From contig NZ_JAUSXV010000001.1 of NCBI RefSeq assembly GCF_030816295.1, forward strand, positions 2,356,001-2,420,000: a DNA stretch of 64,000 nucleotides, given 5' to 3'. How positions within the stretch are numbered: the stretch's first letter is position 1; every line of letters begins with the position of its first letter. This document shows, in pieces, positions 1-8,453 of this stretch. The stretch is from Microbacterium natoriense. Its GTDB lineage: Bacteria > Actinomycetota > Actinomycetes > Actinomycetales > Microbacteriaceae. Under the pieces are notes generated by a model that did no database searches, was not told the origin of the DNA, and saw only the letters and a list, made by a program, of their open reading frames with translations. The position numbers and the translations under genes were made by a program.

Positions 1-23
1 CCGAGGCATCCGCCCCTCCTTCG

Positions 24-905
24 TCAACGGGATAGTCGCGAACCGACCGCTCGAAGCGACACGGCCGCCCACGTGCGGAAGGGGCGCCATCGCTCGGAGA
101 TCGCGGCCACCTCTACCTCGTCGGGATCGTGATCGAGCGCGTACAGCTCGCGAACGGCAACTCTCGTGTGAACTTCGTGGACGGGGAGCGCGTCGGCCGA
201 TCCGCACCCGCGGATCACGATCAACGCGCTGTAGAACGGGCCGATGCCCGGGAGCTGTTGCAGCTCGATCATCGCGGCAGCGGGGTCCATCGAGGTCAGA
301 CGCCTCACGTCGAGCGTGCCGTCCAGAGCCGCGCGAGCGATCGCGTGCAGCCGGGGGATGCGGTCGGCGGGCAGCCCGGTGATCGCGTCGAGCGCCAGCA
401 GCTGCTGCGGCAGTGGAACCGCAGGCTCGGCGCGTCCTGCCAGCTGGAACACCGCTCCGTGCTCACGGGACAGGCGCTCACGGAGCGCGATGCCCTGTCG
501 ACGGGCGCGTCGAGCCGACAGGATCGCCCAGACGGCCGCCTCGTACGGGCTGTAGAAATTCGAGGGCCGGAACCCCGGAGCTTCTGCGTGGACTCTGGCG
601 AGCACCGGATCCGACGCGCAGACCGAGGCCCACGCGTCTCCGTCATGATCGGCCGAGACCACCCGAGCCACCTGCGCGGCGATCGCCGTGAGATCGCCCT
701 CGCCGTGGACCGTGAGCGTGAGCGTGTCGCCGTCCTGGCGCACTTCGACGCCGACCTGCGCGTCGAGGGCGTCGGTGCAGAACGCGAGCCGCATGATTCC
801 GTCGAACGTCGACTCATCGCGGTGGCCGAAGCCCATGAGGGCGACCTCGCCGAGATCGTACGGCCCGACCAGGGGGATCGTCGTGGTGCGGGTCGGTGTG
901 CTCAT
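24..905 (-). CDS. AlkA-like HhH-GPD DNA glycosylase family protein
   Basis: Related to DNA-3-methyladenine glycosylase II (AlkA), which excises alkylated bases from DNA. The helix-hairpin-helix shows as LPGIGPFYSALIVIRG in the C-terminal quarter, followed by the expected alpha-helical GPD segment. The position that holds the catalytic aspartate in AlkA/Nth reads PVHEVHTRV, with His/Glu and no Asp, so either the subfamily works differently or the protein only binds DNA. I chose ATG at 905 over the ATG at 920 because a -10-like CAGAGT lies six nucleotides before it. It is the last gene before a minus-strand EamA permease, with a short gap. The family is clear; activity is uncertain. Confidence 0.8.
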   Translation of the reverse strand: MSTPTRTTTIPLVGPYDLGEVALMGFGHRDESTFDGIMRLAFCTDALDAQVGVEVRQDGDTLTLTVHGEGDLTAIAAQVARVVSADHDGDAWASVCASDPVLARVHAEAPGFRPSNFYSPYEAAVWAILSARRARRQGIALRERLSREHGAVFQLAGRAEPAVPLPQQLLALDAITGLPADRIPRLHAIARAALDGTLDVRRLTSMDPAAAMIELQQLPGIGPFYSALIVIRGCGSADALPVHEVHTRVAVRELYALDHDPDEVEVAAISERWRPFRTWAAVSLRAVGSRLSR

Positions 906-942
906 GCCGACACTCTGCACCCCGCCTCCGACATCGCGACGC

Positions 943-1878
943 TCAGCCGCGACGTCGGAACCGGATCCTGTTCTGCGTCAGCAGGATGCCTGCGAAGACG
1001 ATCAGCGCGCCGACCGGCTCGTTCCAGCTGACCTCCTCATGAAGGATCAGAATGCCGAGCGTCACGCCGACGACGGGCGTGATGTAGGTCACGGTCGATG
1101 CGCGGGTCGGCCCCCATGCTCGCAGCACGTTCTGGTTCCAGACATAGGCGAGCCCGGTTCCGAGGAACCCGAGCAGGATCACCGAGCCGACGATCCAGAT
1201 GTCCAGATGCACCGGGGTGAGGACGAGCACGGGAGAGAGCAGCACCATGATCGCCGCCGCCAGCCCGATGTTCAGGAACGAGAACACCAGTGCGCTCACG
1301 CCGGAGTCGCCCAGGAACCGGCGCATGTAGGCCAGGCTGAATCCGTAGCACGCTGTCGCTCCGAGGATCGCCAGCTGCGCTCCGATGCTCTGCCCGGCGT
1401 CGAGCCCCTGCCACGGTGCGATGATCACCATGACGCCGGAGATCCCGACAAGGATGCCGATGATCTGCACGAGCTTGAGCTTCTCGACGCGGAACACGGC
1501 CCACGCCATGACCGCCGTCATGATCGGCGTCGTCGCGTTGAAGATGCTCGCGAGGCCCGAGCTCACATGCTGCTGGGCCCACGAGAAGATCAGGAACGGG
1601 ACGACGCAGAAGGTCACGGCGACGACGGTCAGATGCATCCAGGTGCGCAGGGCGCGCGGCAGCCGTTCGCGGCGGAGCGCGACGAAGAGGCCCAGGGCGA
1701 GGGCGCCCAGAACGAGACGCGACCAGACGACCTGTGCGGGGGAGATGCCGCCGAGGGCGACCTTCATGAACAGGAAGCTCGATCCCCAGACGATGCCGGT
1801 CAGGATGAACTGGATCGTGATCGGTGCGCGGCGAGAGGATGTGGCTCCGGTGTGCGCTGTCGCCAAGGTCGAGGTCAT
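943..1878 (-). CDS. EamA/DMT-family permease
   Basis: Ten-TM drug/metabolite transporter of the EamA (RhaT-like) type, 311 aa, with two five-helix repeats; a likely exporter of small metabolites with unknown substrate. The start MTSTLATAHTG is preceded by TAGAGT ending six nucleotides upstream, a leaderless geometry. Repeat one begins near residue 22 (ITIQFILTGIVWGSSFLFMKV), and repeat two around residue 165 after a short polar linker. It lies tail to head with the glycosylase and downstream of an MFS permease on the same strand, so the three could be co-oriented but each seems to have its own start signals. Substrate cannot be inferred from sequence. Confidence 0.88.
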   Translation of the reverse strand: MTSTLATAHTGATSSRRAPITIQFILTGIVWGSSFLFMKVALGGISPAQVVWSRLVLGALALGLFVALRRERLPRALRTWMHLTVVAVTFCVVPFLIFSWAQQHVSSGLASIFNATTPIMTAVMAWAVFRVEKLKLVQIIGILVGISGVMVIIAPWQGLDAGQSIGAQLAILGATACYGFSLAYMRRFLGDSGVSALVFSFLNIGLAAAIMVLLSPVLVLTPVHLDIWIVGSVILLGFLGTGLAYVWNQNVLRAWGPTRASTVTYITPVVGVTLGILILHEEVSWNEPVGALIVFAGILLTQNRIRFRRRG

Positions 1879-1966
1879 GATCGAACTCTAACGACGGCGT
1901 ACGACGCCGAAAGGCCTGGAGCACTGCGACGTCCGAATTCCGCCGACGATCGGCAGGATCGTGTCG

Positions 1967-3259
1967 TCAGGCTGCAGGCCGCTCAGCATCGTAGGCGCGG
2001 AAGCGCGGGTTCGCTCGAGCGAGCACGGCGACCAGGCCGATCACCAGGAAACCGCCCAGCAGCGGAGGGAACCACACTGCGGTGAGCGTCGCGAGCGCGC
2101 CGGCGTAGAGGGCGCCCACGCGCGGTCCGCCGGCGACCACGATGATGAAGACGCCCTGCAGGCGACCGCGCATGCTGTCGGGCACCGCCGCCTGCATCAT
2201 CGTGTTGCGGTAGATGGAGCTGATGTTGTCGGCGGCGCCGGAGAGCGCGAGAGCGAAGCAGGCCGTCAAGATGAGTGCGAGGTTCGGCGTCTGCTCGGAG
2301 GCCCGGGGGAGGAAGACTCCCACCAGCAGGACGGCGCCGAACAGTGCGATGGCCGCGCCGTACGCCTGCACGGCGCGTTCGATGCCGCGCCCGTGCCAGC
2401 GGTACTGCACCACGCGCCCCGAGAACAGGCTGGACGCGAACGTGCCGACGGCGACGGCGGCGGTGAGGACGCCGGTGGTCACGGCGCCGCCGCCGAGCAG
2501 CACGGTGCCGAGGGCGGGGAACAGGGCGAGAGGCTGACCGAAGGTCATCGCGACGATGTCGAGGATGTACTGCATCCGGATGTTGCTCGAGCGGCGCAGG
2601 AACCGCCAGCCGTCCTTGAGCGACTCCAGCCCAGGGCGGACGATCTCGCCCTCGGGCTTCAGCGGCGGCAGGGTCCAGAGCCCGAGGAACATCGAGAGCA
2701 TCAGCACGACGTCGATCGTGTATGTCCAGCCGTAGCCGGTGAGCGCGACCAGCACCCCCGCGAGGGCGGGTCCCGCCATGACGGTCAGCCCGAACGCGAC
2801 GCCGTTCAGAGCGGATGCCGAGGCCAGCATCTCTCGGGGGATGAGGCGCGGCACGATGGCGGTACGGGTGGCCATGCCCACCGAGTTCGCCGCGGAGTTG
2901 ATCATGCTGAGGACGTAGAGCCACCAGATGGTCTCGAGGCCCGTCCATGTGAGCGCGGCGAGCAGTGCCGTCGATGCGAAGGTCACCGAGGCGGCGACAA
3001 GGGCGACGGAGCGTCTGTCGAAGGCGTCGGCGAGCATGCCTCCGTAGAGGCCGGCGAGGATCATGGGCACGAGTCCGGCGACGGCGATCATCGAGACCGC
3101 GAACGTGTTGTGAGTGAGGGCGAACACGTGCAGCATCACGGTGACGATCGTGAGCTGCCCGCCGATGCCGGTGAGCGTCGATCCGATCCACATCCGTGCG
3201 AACGCCGGACTCTCCTTCAACGGGGTGAGATCGATGAGGTGCCCGTTCGTGGCTCTCAC
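1967..3259 (-). CDS. MFS transporter
   Basis: Major facilitator superfamily permease, 430 aa, resembling the enterobactin-exporter/MdfA-like group with about 12 hydrophobic segments; substrate unknown. The only sensible start is GTG at 3259 ([15 protein letters not shown]). It overlaps the TGA of a seven-codon upstream ORF whose own ATG sits six nucleotides after a TACGCT box, and the purine-rich AGAGGA abuts the GTG, so translation is probably coupled to the short ORF. Divergent from rpsO across a 176-nt region. A moderately conserved central loop follows helix 6. Family certain, role open. Confidence 0.88.
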   Translation of the reverse strand: MRATNGHLIDLTPLKESPAFARMWIGSTLTGIGGQLTIVTVMLHVFALTHNTFAVSMIAVAGLVPMILAGLYGGMLADAFDRRSVALVAASVTFASTALLAALTWTGLETIWWLYVLSMINSAANSVGMATRTAIVPRLIPREMLASASALNGVAFGLTVMAGPALAGVLVALTGYGWTYTIDVVLMLSMFLGLWTLPPLKPEGEIVRPGLESLKDGWRFLRRSSNIRMQYILDIVAMTFGQPLALFPALGTVLLGGGAVTTGVLTAAVAVGTFASSLFSGRVVQYRWHGRGIERAVQAYGAAIALFGAVLLVGVFLPRASEQTPNLALILTACFALALSGAADNISSIYRNTMMQAAVPDSMRGRLQGVFIIVVAGGPRVGALYAGALATLTAVWFPPLLGGFLVIGLVAVLARANPRFRAYDAERPAA

Positions 3260-3279
3260 TCCTCTGGCCGGTCCTGCAT
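3256..3279 (-). CDS. putative leaderless 7-codon upstream ORF
   Basis: ATG followed by codons for QDRPEE and TGA. The ATG lies six nucleotides after TACGCT (3291-3286, minus strand), the same geometry as many starts in this window. The stop overlaps the GTG start of the MFS gene (GTGA). I infer a coupling or leader ORF; no protein function is proposed. Confidence 0.4.
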   Translation of the reverse strand: MQDRPEE

Positions 3280-3338
3280 GCTTCGAGCGTATCCGAGAAG
3301 CGGCAGGCGACTGGTCGTCTGCCGGTCGTGATCGCTGG

Positions 3339-3344
3339 TAGACT
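3339..3344 (+). promoter_or_regulatory. candidate -10 element of rpsO
   Basis: TAGACT, a typical actinobacterial -10 hexamer, lies 91 nt before the rpsO start in the divergent region with the MFS permease. No good -35 is visible, so this is only a candidate. Confidence 0.4.
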
Positions 3345-3435
3345 CTTCAGGTTGCCGTTTGATCGGCCGCGGATAAAGAGAGCTCGCACATCAGGTGCCG
3401 GGCACCGCGCAACAAGCAGAGAGGGGATCGAATCT

Positions 3436-3705
3436 ATGGCACTGGAAGCAGACGTCAAGAAGGCGATCATCGAAGAGTACGCGACGCACCCCGGTGACAC
3501 CGGATCCCCCGAGGTGCAGGTCGCAATGCTGACGCAGCGCATCAAGGACCTCACCGAGCACCTGAAGGAGCACAAGCACGACCACCACTCGCGTCGTGGC
3601 CTGTTCCTGCTCGTCGGTCAGCGCCGTCGCCTGCTGGGTTACCTGCAGGACATCGACATCAACCGCTACCGTTCGCTCATCGAGCGTCTCGGCCTGCGTC
3701 GATAA
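3436..3705 (+). CDS. rpsO: 30S ribosomal protein S15
   Basis: Complete S15, 89 aa, the usual size. It binds 16S rRNA helices 20-22 in the small-subunit platform and nucleates assembly of S6/S18. The conserved block [16 protein letters not shown] and the LLGYLQ...[12 protein letters not shown] tail are present. The ATG at 3436 follows a GAGAGG ribosome binding site. In many bacteria rpsO is followed directly by pnp; here pnp is about 20 kb downstream, and rpsO ends in its own strong terminator, so it is a single-gene transcript. Identification is secure. Confidence 0.98.
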   Translation: MALEADVKKAIIEEYATHPGDTGSPEVQVAMLTQRIKDLTEHLKEHKHDHHSRRGLFLLVGQRRRLLGYLQDIDINRYRSLIERLGLRR

Positions 3706-3745
3706 GGCATAACGACCAGCGTTCAATCGCGCAAAACGTTCTTGG

Positions 3746-3778
3746 AAGGCCGCCCCACGGTGTGGGGCGGCCTTCGTC
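3746..3778 (+). terminator. rpsO intrinsic terminator
   Basis: Perfect 13-bp stem (AAGGCCGCCCCAC / GTGGGGCGGCCTT, 3746-3758 with 3762-3774) closed by a 3-nt loop, about 40 nt after the rpsO stop. There is only a short T-rich tail, as is usual in high-GC actinobacteria. Confidence 0.85.
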
Positions 3779-3803
3779 GTGTCCGGGCTTGACCTGTGAG
3801 CTG

Positions 3804-3842
3804 CTTTCCTTTAGGAAAGTAGAAGACTTTCCGAAGGGAAAG
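3804..3842. promoter_or_regulatory. tandem palindromic operator (two copies)
   Basis: Two copies of CTTTCC-N4-GGAAAG at 3804-3819 and 3827-3842; centres are 23 bp apart, about two helical turns. They lie between a TTGACC -35-like element (3789-3794) and the GTG start of the following membrane gene. The operon's second gene is a winged-helix regulator, so autoregulation is the likely use. The palindromes are seen; the binding protein is inferred. Confidence 0.7.
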
Positions 3843-3860
3843 CGAACAGGAGCGCCGATC

Positions 3861-4760
3861 GTGGATCACAAGCCCATGCGAGGGATCGAACCGCTGGAGC
3901 CGCCCACGCCCGATCTGGCGCAGTCGTATCTCGACGAGATCGACGTCGTCGAGCGACGACGGGACGAGCGGATCGATCGTCGGGCGGCAGGGTGGCAGCT
4001 CGCCTTCAACGGGCTGGGAGTCGCAGTCGTGCTGACGGCCTACCTGCTGGTCGTGCGCGGGAGCGATGGTGCGATGGCGCTTCAGCCCATGCTGTTCCTG
4101 CTCATCCTCTGGGGGCAGATCGGCGTAGGGGTGGCTGAGCGCTCCGGGGTGCGCTGGCGGACATCGGGCAAGAGGCCCTGGCAGGTGATCGTCGTGATCC
4201 TGCTCGCGATCGTGGCCGTCTGCTCTTTCATGGTGCTCTTGATCGACTCCGCCGAGCGTCCGCTGTGGGCGTTCTTCGTGCCGGGTGCGATCGTCGCGAT
4301 CGGTTTCGGCGGGCCCGCTGCCGTCCAGTTCTTGCGCAGCCGGGGACGCGTCGCTGTCATCGAGCTGCCGTACGAGCCGATGCCACGTGCCTCACGCCTC
4401 GCCACAGCAGGTCTCGGGCTTCTTCTGGGCCTCGCGGTGCTGGCCGTCGGGTACGGATCCACCCTGTTCGCCTCCGTCGGCTCCACGATCCTCATGTTCG
4501 CAATGGTGGCGTGGATCCTGGCCTCGAGGACGGATGCCGGGCCGCAGGCTCTCGGGCGGTTCTGGAGATGGCCGCAGATCCTGGCCTACCTGCTCGGCGT
4601 GGCCGTCGTGATCGGGCTCAGTCTGCTGGAGGTCTACACGGACGTCGTGCAGTCGTGGATGATCGGGGCGTGCGCGGTGCTGGTCGTGCTGCTGCTCGCC
4701 GGCGCGGCGTTCCTGCCGGACGCGGGAGCACGACGGGCGGCGGATGGTCGCGATGGCTGA
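3861..4760 (+). CDS. multi-pass membrane protein, unknown function
   Basis: A 299-aa protein beginning at GTG 3861, preceded by AGGAG; an upstream in-frame ATG inside the rpsO terminator is rejected. A charged N-terminus rich in Asp, Glu and Arg (about residues 1-45) precedes roughly eight hydrophobic segments. I do not recognise a catalytic motif. It is the first gene of a two-gene operon whose second member, a winged-helix regulator, overlaps its 3' end by 17 nt, and the pair sits behind a duplicated CTTTCC-N4-GGAAAG operator. Pairs of a small winged-helix regulator and a membrane protein often respond to envelope or drug stress, but here the role is unknown. Confidence 0.8.
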   Translation: MDHKPMRGIEPLEPPTPDLAQSYLDEIDVVERRRDERIDRRAAGWQLAFNGLGVAVVLTAYLLVVRGSDGAMALQPMLFLLILWGQIGVGVAERSGVRWRTSGKRPWQVIVVILLAIVAVCSFMVLLIDSAERPLWAFFVPGAIVAIGFGGPAAVQFLRSRGRVAVIELPYEPMPRASRLATAGLGLLLGLAVLAVGYGSTLFASVGSTILMFAMVAWILASRTDAGPQALGRFWRWPQILAYLLGVAVVIGLSLLEVYTDVVQSWMIGACAVLVVLLLAGAAFLPDAGARRAADGRDG

Positions 4761-5091
4761 TCGACAGGAATCCGCGAGCCGTGCGCACCCGCGCACGCGC
4801 CTCGACGACAACTTCTCGACGGGGCTGCGGTTCTCGCTGATGGCCTCTCTGGGCGAGCAGGTCGAACTCGACTTCGCGACTCTGGCCGACATCCTGCAGG
4901 CCAACGACTCGGCTCTCAGCAAGGCGATCTCGCACTTGAACGACGCCGGATACGTGGCGGTGACGAAAGGGCGCATCGGCAGTCGCCCCCGCACCTGGGT
5001 GCGCTCGACCGCGGCGGGGATCGACGCCTTCGCCGGTCATCTGAGCGCGCTGCGCGAGATCGTGGAGATCGGCGAGCAGCGCTCATCCTGA
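4744..5091 (+). CDS. winged-helix transcriptional regulator (HTH_27-like)
   Basis: Small 115-aa MarR-like winged-helix DNA-binding protein of the type built almost only from the wHTH. After a basic N-terminal arm, DNFSTGLRFSLMASLGEQVELDFATLADIL gives helices 1-2, the recognition helix is SALSKAISHLNDAG, and the wing is YVAVTKGRIGSRPRTWV. Start is ATG 4744 (or ATG 4753), overlapping the end of the membrane gene, so the two are translationally coupled. Its likely target is the duplicated palindrome upstream of the operon (3804-3842). Effector unknown; the regulator class is clear. Confidence 0.87.
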   Translation: MVAMADRQESASRAHPRTRLDDNFSTGLRFSLMASLGEQVELDFATLADILQANDSALSKAISHLNDAGYVAVTKGRIGSRPRTWVRSTAAGIDAFAGHLSALREIVEIGEQRSS

Positions 5092-5104
5092 CGGCCCCTC
5101 CCGA

Positions 5105-6106
5105 TCAGCCCGCCGCGACCAGGTCCGGGTGGTGGATCGCCGCGACGTCCGGGTGGGCGCGCAGCCTCGATTTCAGGGCGTTCTCGCCGTAAAGGGCGTG
5201 GATCGGATTCCGCGGATCGGCCGTGACGCCGGTCGCCGCGGCCGCGAGATCCTCGGGCAGCTCGATGAGCGGCAGTCGTTTGTCGAGTGCGGGGTTGAAG
5301 AAGAACGGGATCGAGATGCGCTCGTTCGGTGCCTGAGGTGAGACGACGCGGTGGTTCGTCGCCTTCAGATAGCCGCCGGTCGCGTACTCGAGCAGTTCGC
5401 CGATGTTGACGACGAATGCTCCGGGCACCGGGGGAGCGTCAACCCATGCGCCGTCGCGTTCGACCTGCAGACCGCCCTTGCCCGGCTCCACCCAGAGCAG
5501 CGTGAGAACGCCGGAATCCTTGTGCGCTCCGACACCCTGCTGCGGCTCGGGTTCGTGCGTACCCGGGTAACGGACGATCTTGATCAGCGTCGACGGCTCG
5601 CCGAAGTGCTCATCGAAGTAGTCGGACTCCGCTCCCAGAGTCTCGGCCCACGCGCGCAGGAGTTTGCGGGAGACCTCGGACAGCGTCGCATGCCACTCCT
5701 CGACGACGTCCTTGAGCTCGGGCTGGGCGGCCGGCCACAGGTTGGGCCCGATCAGGCGGTTGTAGGCGGCGCCTCCGTCGACGGCGTCGCGCTCAGGTCC
5801 GATGTCGATCTGCTCGCGCCAGTCGACCTGTCCCTGGGTGCGCTCGCCGCCGATGCGGGTGTAGCCGCGGAAGTGAGGACTGTTGACGTTCTCGATCGCG
5901 AGCTTCTCCTCTTCAGGCAGCGCGAAGAAGTCGAGCGCGGCGCGATGCAGGCGGGCCTCCAGCTCGGAGGAGACGCCCGTGCCGGTCAGATAGAAGAACC
6001 CCACGTCGTGCGTCGCCGCGCGCAGGTCGTCGCGGAATCGCGCAGCGGCCTCCGGACCGGCGTCGAGCTGAGAGAGGTCGAGGATTGGGAGCGAGAGTTC
6101 AGCCAT
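5105..6106 (-). CDS. isopenicillin-N-synthase-like 2OG-Fe(II) oxygenase
   Basis: A 333-aa non-haem iron dioxygenase of the IPNS/2-oxoglutarate family. An N-terminal DIOX_N region (FFYLTGTGV, HRAALDFFALPEEEK) is followed by the jelly-roll: iron ligands H195 and D197 (HKD) and H252 (NHR), and the 2-oxoacid-binding R263-x-S265. All expected ligands are present, so it should be active. The substrate is unknown; bacterial members act on amino acids, secondary metabolites or plant-type compounds. TACTCT ends six nucleotides before the ATG, suggesting a leaderless transcript. It stands alone between the HTH gene and efeU. Confidence 0.88.
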   Translation of the reverse strand: MAELSLPILDLSQLDAGPEAAARFRDDLRAATHDVGFFYLTGTGVSSELEARLHRAALDFFALPEEEKLAIENVNSPHFRGYTRIGGERTQGQVDWREQIDIGPERDAVDGGAAYNRLIGPNLWPAAQPELKDVVEEWHATLSEVSRKLLRAWAETLGAESDYFDEHFGEPSTLIKIVRYPGTHEPEPQQGVGAHKDSGVLTLLWVEPGKGGLQVERDGAWVDAPPVPGAFVVNIGELLEYATGGYLKATNHRVVSPQAPNERISIPFFFNPALDKRLPLIELPEDLAAAATGVTADPRNPIHALYGENALKSRLRAHPDVAAIHHPDLVAAG

Positions 6107-6211
6107 GACCCGAGAGTAGATCGGGTTATCCCGGGGAGAGGCGAGTGTTGCAGAGGATTACCCGCGGTGACGGCGTTCGGACGACGCAGGAGCGGATGCT
6201 AGAGTCTTCTC

Positions 6212-6229
6212 GGTAAGGGATGCCTTACC
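6212..6229 (+). promoter_or_regulatory. IdeR/DtxR-like iron box upstream of efeUOB
   Basis: Perfect inverted repeat GGTAAGG-GATG-CCTTACC, 26 nt before efeU. It keeps the AGG-N4-CCT core of the DtxR/IdeR operator. A TAGAGT at 6200-6205 could be the -10. The repeat is seen; iron-dependent repression is inferred from the downstream iron-uptake genes. Confidence 0.7.
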
Positions 6230-6254
6230 TCATTCACCCGGAGAAGTTCATCCC

Positions 6255-7199
6255 GTGCTCGCCACCTTTCTGATCGGCCTTCGCGAGGGCCTCGAAGCCG
6301 CGCTCGTCGTCGGCATCCTCGTCGCCTACCTCCGCCGGCTCGGCAGACAGGACGCGCTGCCCCGGATGTGGGCGGGCGTGGGCCTTGCCATCGCCCTCGC
6401 GCTCGGGATCGGCGCGGTTCTGACATTCGGCGCGTATTCGCTGACGTTCGAGGCCCAGGAGCTGATCGGCGGACTGCTGTCGTTGCTCGCGGTCGGCATG
6501 GTCACCTGGATGATCTTCTGGATGCAGAAGGCCGGACGCACCATGAAGGCCACGCTCGAGAGCGGGCTCGACCGCGCGCTCTCGGTCGGGGGTCTGTGGG
6601 CGCTCATCGCGATCGGCTTCGTCTCGGTGGCCAGAGAGGGCATCGAGACGACGCTGCTGCTGTGGTCGATGGTGCAGTCGTTCGGCGATGCCCCGGCCGC
6701 CCTGCTCGGGGCGCTTCTCGGCCTCGCCGGCGCCGTCGTGATCGGCTGGCTCCTGGCCCGCGGCGCCGTCAAGCTCGACCTCCGCCGGTTCTTCGCCTGG
6801 ACCAGCGGCTTCCTTGTCATCGTGGCCGCCGGCGTGCTCGCCTACGCCGTGATGGACCTGCAGGAGGCCGGCGCCCTCCCCGGGCCCTTCACCGAAGCCG
6901 CGCCGATCGACCCGACATCGGGTGCCGTTGGCACCGGCTGGTCGGCCTTCCCCTTCGGATGGGCGTTCGACGTCACCGCCGTGATCCCGCCCGACAGCGT
7001 CTGGGCCACGGTCCTGCAGGCGACCGTCGGATTCATGCCGCGGATGACCTGGATGCAGGTCTCGGCATGGACTCTCTACTTCGTGATCGTCGGAATCTTC
7101 TTCATCCGCGGCATCCGCTCCCGCAAGCCGACGCGTGACGCGGCGACTGTGCCGGCTGATCCCGCGACGTCTTCTCTCACACAGCAAGGAGCAGCATGA
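6255..7199 (+). CDS. efeU: iron permease EfeU (FTR1 family)
   Basis: Inner-membrane permease of the EfeUOB ferrous-iron uptake system, 314 aa. Two iron-coordinating REXXE motifs are intact: REGLE at residues 10-14 and REGIE at 127-131, each in a transmembrane helix. About seven hydrophobic segments are visible. Start is GTG 6255 with GGAG upstream. It leads the operon efeU-efeO-efeB and overlaps efeO by 4 nt (ATGA). An IdeR/DtxR-like palindrome lies upstream, so repression when iron is plentiful is likely. Identification is secure. Confidence 0.95.
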   Translation: MLATFLIGLREGLEAALVVGILVAYLRRLGRQDALPRMWAGVGLAIALALGIGAVLTFGAYSLTFEAQELIGGLLSLLAVGMVTWMIFWMQKAGRTMKATLESGLDRALSVGGLWALIAIGFVSVAREGIETTLLLWSMVQSFGDAPAALLGALLGLAGAVVIGWLLARGAVKLDLRRFFAWTSGFLVIVAAGVLAYAVMDLQEAGALPGPFTEAAPIDPTSGAVGTGWSAFPFGWAFDVTAVIPPDSVWATVLQATVGFMPRMTWMQVSAWTLYFVIVGIFFIRGIRSRKPTRDAATVPADPATSSLTQQGAA

Positions 7200-8428
7200 C
7201 CACCTCCCGCCGAATCCTCGGTGCCCTGGCGGCCGCCGGTGCAGCCGCGCTCGTCCTGAGCGGCTGCGTCGCCAAGGCCGATGTCGCCGCCGGCGCCTCG
7301 TTCGACGTCTCCTCGACAGACAGCGCATGCGCAGTGTCGGGCGCGACGGCGAAGAGCGGCACGCTTGTGTTCGACGTCACGAACGACAGCAGCCAGACCA
7401 GCGAGTTCTACCTGCTCGCCGACGACGGCCTGCGCATCGTCGGCGAGGTCGAGAACATCGCCCCCTCGGCATCCCGCACGCTGACCGTGGTCGCGCAGCC
7501 GGGTACCTACTACACGCTGTGCAAGCCCGGCATGGTGGGCGACGGCGTGGGCAAGGCCGAGTTCACCGTGACCGGCGACCGCGTCACCGTGACCGGGAAG
7601 GACGCCGAGCAGAAGCAGCAGGCCGTCGATCTGTACGCCGCCTTCGTGAAAGACCAGGTCGGACAGCTCGTGCCCGCGGTCGACGACTTCGTCGCCGCCT
7701 ACGAGTCCGGCGACGACGAGGCCGCGCGTGCGCAGTTCCCGCAGGTCCGCGCATTCTACGAGCGCATCGAACCGGTCGCCGAAGCGCTGGGCGACCTCGA
7801 TCCGCGCATCGACTTCCGCGAGGTCGACGCCGTCGCCGACGGTCTCGACTGGACCGGATTCCACCGGATCGAGAAGGACCTCTGGGTGCCCGCGCAGGAC
7901 GCCCTCAACGCCGATGGAGAGACTCCCGCGTGGCAGGACTGGGCACAGTCGACGCCTGAGGACCGCGCGGGCTTCGGCGACCAGCTGATCGCCGACGTGC
8001 AGGAGCTGTACGACTACGTGCACTCCGACGACTTCACCGACGCGCTGGACGATCAGGGCATCGGCGGCATCTCCAACGGCGCGATCGCGCTGCTCGACGA
8101 GGTCGCGACCGGCAAGATCTCGGGCGAGGAGGACTGGTGGTCCGGCACGGACCTCTACGACTTCGCCGCCAACGTCGAGGGGTCGAAGATGGCGTTCTCC
8201 CTCGTGCAGGACTTCGCCGAGTCTCAGGGCGAGGAGGGCGAGACGCTCGTGTCCGAGATCGAAGACGGCTACGCTGCGCTCGAGGCGGCGCTCGCGAAGC
8301 ACGGCTCCCTCACCGACGGCTTCGTGAACTACTCGGAGCTCACGGAGGATGACAAGCGCGAGTTCACCGATCTGATCAACGCGCTGGCGGAGCCGCTGTC
8401 GCAGCTCACCGGCACGGTCCTCGACTGA
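7196..8428 (+). CDS. efeO: iron uptake lipoprotein EfeO
   Basis: Extracytoplasmic iron-handling subunit, 410 aa. A lipobox LSGC with C24 makes it membrane-anchored. An N-terminal cupredoxin-like domain (about residues 30-135, with the metal-site-like stretch YYTLCKPGMVG) is fused to a C-terminal M75 imelysin-like domain whose HxxE motif (HRIE) starts at about residue 223. This is the full two-domain EfeO. The gene is translationally coupled to efeU (ATGA) and followed by efeB. It probably captures iron and presents it to EfeU. Confidence 0.95.
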   Translation: MTTSRRILGALAAAGAAALVLSGCVAKADVAAGASFDVSSTDSACAVSGATAKSGTLVFDVTNDSSQTSEFYLLADDGLRIVGEVENIAPSASRTLTVVAQPGTYYTLCKPGMVGDGVGKAEFTVTGDRVTVTGKDAEQKQQAVDLYAAFVKDQVGQLVPAVDDFVAAYESGDDEAARAQFPQVRAFYERIEPVAEALGDLDPRIDFREVDAVADGLDWTGFHRIEKDLWVPAQDALNADGETPAWQDWAQSTPEDRAGFGDQLIADVQELYDYVHSDDFTDALDDQGIGGISNGAIALLDEVATGKISGEEDWWSGTDLYDFAANVEGSKMAFSLVQDFAESQGEEGETLVSEIEDGYAALEAALAKHGSLTDGFVNYSELTEDDKREFTDLINALAEPLSQLTGTVLD

Positions 8429-8453
8429 TCGCCGCACCAGGTACGATCCCGAA

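Noticed and set aside
1..23. Left-edge gene fragment
   Set aside because: Too short to judge; no coding signal could be assigned.
3762..3860. Upstream ATG for the membrane protein
   Set aside because: It lies within the rpsO terminator hairpin; GTG 3861 has the ribosome site and the operator lies before it.
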